A stretch of 51,233 nucleotides of DNA, taken from Chloroflexota bacterium. GTDB lineage: Bacteria; Chloroflexota; Dehalococcoidia; Lucifugimonadales; JACPQL01. Location of the stretch: assembly GCA_016190445.1 (NCBI GenBank), contig JACPQL010000014.1:1-51233 (forward strand), read 5' to 3'. Numbering within the stretch: position 1 is the first letter of the stretch; each line of letters starts with the position of its first letter. Below are positions 48,739 through 51,233 of the stretch, one piece after another. The notes under the pieces were generated by a model that did not search any database, was not told where the DNA came from, and was given only the letters and a program-made list of their open reading frames with translations. Both the position numbers and the translations under genes were made by a program.

Positions 48739-49245
48739 CTACAGCCCGTTGGCCTTATACCGCTGGCCCTTCTTCACGTAGCTCTCCGCCGTGTGGCGGA
48801 CCATCTCCTGGTGGCGCTCCATCAGCCGGCCCTTCACCTCCGCTGGCACGCCCACCGCAAATGAGCCGGACGGCACCTGCTTGCGCTCCAGCACCATCGC
48901 GCCCGAGGCCACAATGGCGTTGTCTCCCACCTCCACGCCGTCGTTGAGCACAGCGCCATTCCCGATGAGGCAGTAGTCGCCAATGCGCGCCGCGTGGCAG
49001 GTGACGCTGTGGCCCAGGGTCACGTGGTCACCTATGTGCACATCCGCGTCGCCGTGCACCAGGCAGTTGTCCTGGATGTTGGTGTAGGCGCCGATGACCG
49101 TCTTCCCCATGTCAGCCCGTATCACCGCCCCGGGCCAGACGCTAGAGTAGGGGCCGATCTCCACGTCGCCCACCACGTATGCCGCCTCACTGATGAAGGC
49201 CGTCTCGTGCACCTTGGGACTCTTGCCGTCCAGGCTGCGGATCAT
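48739..49245 (-). CDS. Gamma-carbonic anhydrase family protein
   Basis: A 168-residue left-handed beta-helix protein with hexapeptide repeats (VGDVEIGPYSSVWPGAVIRAD, NIQDNCLVHGDADVHIG). Zinc-ligand histidines are at the expected places: LVHGD, TLGHSVTCHAARIG. The usual IGMGA reads IGNGA. Such proteins hydrate CO2 or have lost activity; homotrimer expected. It is downstream of the second HpcH aldolase on the same strand, about 95 bp away. Confidence 0.92.
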   Translation of the reverse strand: MIRSLDGKSPKVHETAFISEAAYVVGDVEIGPYSSVWPGAVIRADMGKTVIGAYTNIQDNCLVHGDADVHIGDHVTLGHSVTCHAARIGDYCLIGNGAVLNDGVEVGDNAIVASGAMVLERKQVPSGSFAVGVPAEVKGRLMERHQEMVRHTAESYVKKGQRYKANGL

Positions 49246-49340
49246 GTTGCCTCCCGGAGTCTTCGTCTCACCCGCTGTAGCCGGATGCCACGTCGAGGGC
49301 TTGCGGCGGGTCTCTGCCGCAGGTGCAGGGCAAGCCCTGC

Positions 49341-50126
49341 CTAGCTGCGATGCACTGCGGCTGGTGCTGCCTTCTTGGCCCGCTCCAGGAACTGCTGGCC
49401 TCCCCGGATGATGTAGGGTAGGGAATGGGTGTACACGAAGCGGATGCCCTTCTTCAGATAGTCCTCCACGTCGGCGTCGCTGACAGGCGTAGAGGCCACC
49501 TTGCCCGCCTTCACTATCTGGGCGATGGCGTGGTCCACCGTCTCCCGCACCTTGGGGTGGTTCATCTGGCCTGGGAAGCCCATGCTCTGGGAAAGGTCGC
49601 CTGGCCCCACCATGAACACGTCCACGCCCTTCACTTGAAGGATATCCGGCAGGTTGTTTATGGCCTCCTGCTCCTCCAGCAAGACCACCACCATGGTCTC
49701 CCGGTTGGCCTCGGCCAGGTACTCGGCGCGGCTGCCCCTGAGCCCGTACTGGGAGGGGCGCAGGCCGCCCATGCCCCGGTGCCCCTCGGGCCCATACTTC
49801 ACCGCCTCCACCGCGGCGCGGGCGTCGGCGGCGGTGTTCACGTGAGGCACCACCACCCCTGCGGCGCCCCGCTCCATGAAGCGAAGGATGACCTCCGGGC
49901 GGTTCACCGGCACCCGCACGATGGGGGTGGTGTCCGCCAGCTCAGCGGCGCGTATCAGGTCCTCGGCGGACTGCTCGTTGGGTGGGCCGTGCTCGGCGTC
50001 AATGAACACCCAGTCGAAGCCGATGTACCCCAGCACCTCCACCATCTCCGGGGTGTAGATGCCCACGTTGATCCCGTAGGCCACCTCCCCCGCCTGAAGC
50101 TTGGCCTTGGTCTTGTTCTTCCGCAT
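49341..50126 (-). CDS. HpcH/HpaI-family aldolase (second copy)
   Basis: A 261-residue paralogue of the aldolase at 25734-26504, with FDWVFIDAEHG, VPVNRPEVILRFMERGAAGVVVPHV and MVGPGDLSQSMGFPGQ. The acidic metal ligands and the GPGDLSQSMG loop are intact. ATG 50126 has GGAAGGAGG before it. The two copies are similar across the whole length but differ in the C-terminus (QFLERAKKAAPAAVHRS here). Substrate unknown. Confidence 0.9.
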   Translation of the reverse strand: MRKNKTKAKLQAGEVAYGINVGIYTPEMVEVLGYIGFDWVFIDAEHGPPNEQSAEDLIRAAELADTTPIVRVPVNRPEVILRFMERGAAGVVVPHVNTAADARAAVEAVKYGPEGHRGMGGLRPSQYGLRGSRAEYLAEANRETMVVVLLEEQEAINNLPDILQVKGVDVFMVGPGDLSQSMGFPGQMNHPKVRETVDHAIAQIVKAGKVASTPVSDADVEDYLKKGIRFVYTHSLPYIIRGGQQFLERAKKAAPAAVHRS

Positions 50127-50195
50127 GACGCCTCCTTCCCAGGTTAGAAATCTCGGGTGAATCTGGACCCTCTGTGATAACTGGATGGCGACGGG

Positions 50196-50450
50196 TCACC
50201 GGTATATCTCCCTGCGGTGACCCACGGCGAAGACAATGACTGCCTTGGTCCTGTCATCAATCGTATACAAGACCCTGTACTCGCCGACCCGCAGGCGGTA
50301 TGCCTGCTGTCCACCGAGTTTCCTGGCTGCCCTGGGTCTGGGAGTGTCTTCCAGGGCAAGAATTCTCCGGGTGATGCGAGTATGGACCGCTGCTGGTAGC
50401 CTGTCCATCTCGCGCTCGGCGCTCCGGAGGATATGAACCTCGTATGTCAA
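50196..50450 (-). CDS. RelE/ParE-type toxin (second pair)
   Basis: An 84-residue RelE-superfamily toxin, same length as the one at 18778-19032 and sharing RKLGGQQAYRLRVGEYRVLYTIDD and the end VGHRREIYR. Overlaps its antitoxin by 4 bp. It likely cuts mRNA on the ribosome. Confidence 0.9.
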   Translation of the reverse strand: MTYEVHILRSAEREMDRLPAAVHTRITRRILALEDTPRPRAARKLGGQQAYRLRVGEYRVLYTIDDRTKAVIVFAVGHRREIYR

Positions 50451-50662
50451 CCGTGAAGAGCCCTCTTCTTTCTCTCAGCGAGATAATCTTTAAAAGGTCG
50501 CGAGGGCTCTCCCTCGCGCTGCTGGATGAGGGCCAGAGCAAGGATGTCCTCCCTCAGCTCGGGGTCTTCCAGCAGGCGCGCCATCACCGCCTCCCTCTCG
50601 CCTTTGGAAAGAGACTGTAGGGCCATCACAAAAATCTCAGCGCGGGATTCAAGCTTGTTCAT
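50447..50662 (-). CDS. Antitoxin of the RelE-type pair (second)
   Basis: A 71-residue acidic helical protein from ATG 50662 (GGAG 7 nt upstream; a TTG two codons earlier is less likely). Like the first antitoxin it ends in an EPSRP motif (GEPSRPFKDYLAERKKR). Helices include SLSKGEREAVMARLLEDPELREDILALAL. Probably binds and inactivates the toxin; no known DNA-binding fold. Confidence 0.8.
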   Translation of the reverse strand: MNKLESRAEIFVMALQSLSKGEREAVMARLLEDPELREDILALALIQQREGEPSRPFKDYLAERKKRALHG

Positions 50663-50853
50663 GGGCAACTCCGTTCTGGTACATGTACGTTTGCATTATA
50701 GCGCCAACAGGCGAGATGCGAGCTTCCGTACCGCGACCGCTACCAAGCAAGGCGAAGGTGGGTGCGCCTCCAGCACCCCTGCCAGGGCGACGGCTTGCGT
50801 GGCGGGTCTTGGTTCCAGGCTGTGGTGGGCCAGTGCACGCCCGGCTCCCCGGG

Positions 50854-51072
50854 CTAACGGCGTAGAGCGCGTTGCTGCTCTGACCATTGTTGTCGCAGCC
50901 GCCGAAATTCCATGTCCTCGACCACTCGGTCCTCGTAATCATCGGTGTCAACTACCTCCAAGCCAGTTAGCAAATCACCCGTTAGACTGTGTTTATAGCC
51001 GACGTACCGGCAAGAGCTAAGGAAGAATTCCTTAACCAGAGGGTCGCTCTCATTTTCGCGTTTGATATACAT
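50854..51072 (-). CDS. Small protein of unknown function
   Basis: A 72-residue highly charged protein (MYIKRENESDPLVKEFF...; VVDTDDYEDRVVEDMEFRRLRQQWSEQQRALRR). I recognise no family. Codon use is more AT-rich than most neighbours. The ATG at 51072 has GGTGAG immediately before it, a rather close ribosome site. A MITE-like element starts 22 bp upstream, so the original 5' region may be disrupted. The gap 50669-50853 holds no clear feature. Confidence 0.5.
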   Translation of the reverse strand: MYIKRENESDPLVKEFFLSSCRYVGYKHSLTGDLLTGLEVVDTDDYEDRVVEDMEFRRLRQQWSEQQRALRR

Positions 51073-51093
51073 CTCACCAGGACACCAGAAGAC

Positions 51094-51233
51094 TAGCAGG
51101 TTGCTGAAAAAGGGATGTCCAGAGGGGCAAAGCCCCTTTGGCGGGGGTCTGGGGGTGTCCCCCAGATACAATTGTCACCCCCTTCCTGGCCAGGAAGGGG
51201 GCCGGGGGGATGGTCGAAGGAGTTTTTCATCAC
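51094..51233 (+). mobile_element. MITE-like repeat, copy 4 (right end cut by window end)
   Basis: Left TA at 51094-51095, then TAGCAGGTTGCTGAAAAA. It has all three hairpins: CCAGAGGGGCAAAGCCCCTTTGG, CTGGGGGTGTCCCCCAG and CCCCCTTCCTGG/CCAGGAAGGGGG. The window stops at TTTTTCATCAC, a few bases before the expected CCTGTTA end. Confidence 0.8.

Overview
The window is a GC-rich bacterial stretch that reads like an environmental Chloroflexota genome, most plausibly Dehalococcoidia or a SAR202-like relative. This placement is an inference. It rests on the run rpmB / fakA (DAK2) / degV / recG, a UPF0182 membrane protein, several CaiB-type CoA-transferases, MaoC-like hydratases and HpcH/HpaI aldolases, and an ECF sigma factor paired with a DUF5667 protein. 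Both ends of the window fall inside copies of the same short transposon-like repeat, so the window is probably a whole contig that broke at repeats.

Layout. Positions 1-12.4 kb are catabolic: two tandem CoA-transferases, a DNRLRE-type lipoprotein, an enoyl-CoA hydratase, a sigma/DUF5667 pair, a HypE-like AIR-synthase protein, two MaoC-like subunits, a class V aminotransferase, an atypical SDR and an M20 amidohydrolase. Positions 12.5-14.8 kb hold a TetR regulator divergent from a methyltransferase / small membrane protein / DUF2269-like operon. Positions 14.8-19.4 kb are an accessory region. It holds tRNA-Glu(CUC), a VanZ-like protein, a C_GCAxxG_C_C redox protein that appears to be a selenoprotein missed by ordinary gene calling, a PIN/RHH toxin-antitoxin pair, a DUF2254-like membrane protein, degenerate tRNA sequence, and a RelE-type pair lying between a tRNA-Glu(UUC) gene and a duplicate of its 3' part.

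Positions 19.4-46.6 kb are mostly housekeeping: argC, a zinc-ribbon/DUF2339/DUF3999 membrane cluster, an HpcH aldolase, an FMN-dependent 2-hydroxyacid oxidase, pheT and pheS (separated by an opposite-strand BrnT-like toxin-antitoxin pair), argJ-argB, UPF0182-argD-argG-argH-rpe, and rpmB divergent from fakA-degV-recG. Positions 46.7-51.2 kb hold argS, a triple-hairpin intergenic block, a gamma-carbonic anhydrase, a second HpcH aldolase, a second RelE-type pair and a small unknown gene.

The arginine genes argC, J, B, D, G and H together with argS give most of a route from acetylated glutamate to arginine and its tRNA charging; argA and argF are not in the window. The strongest novelty is the selenocysteine candidate at 15460-15918: an in-frame UGA exactly at the first conserved Cys of the family, followed at the right distance by a 7-bp hairpin with a 5-nt loop. 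Other notable signals are a TA-flanked MITE family, the tRNA-Glu duplication around a toxin-antitoxin pair, a tRNA-Glu with C33, and an argH with no normal start codon after argG.
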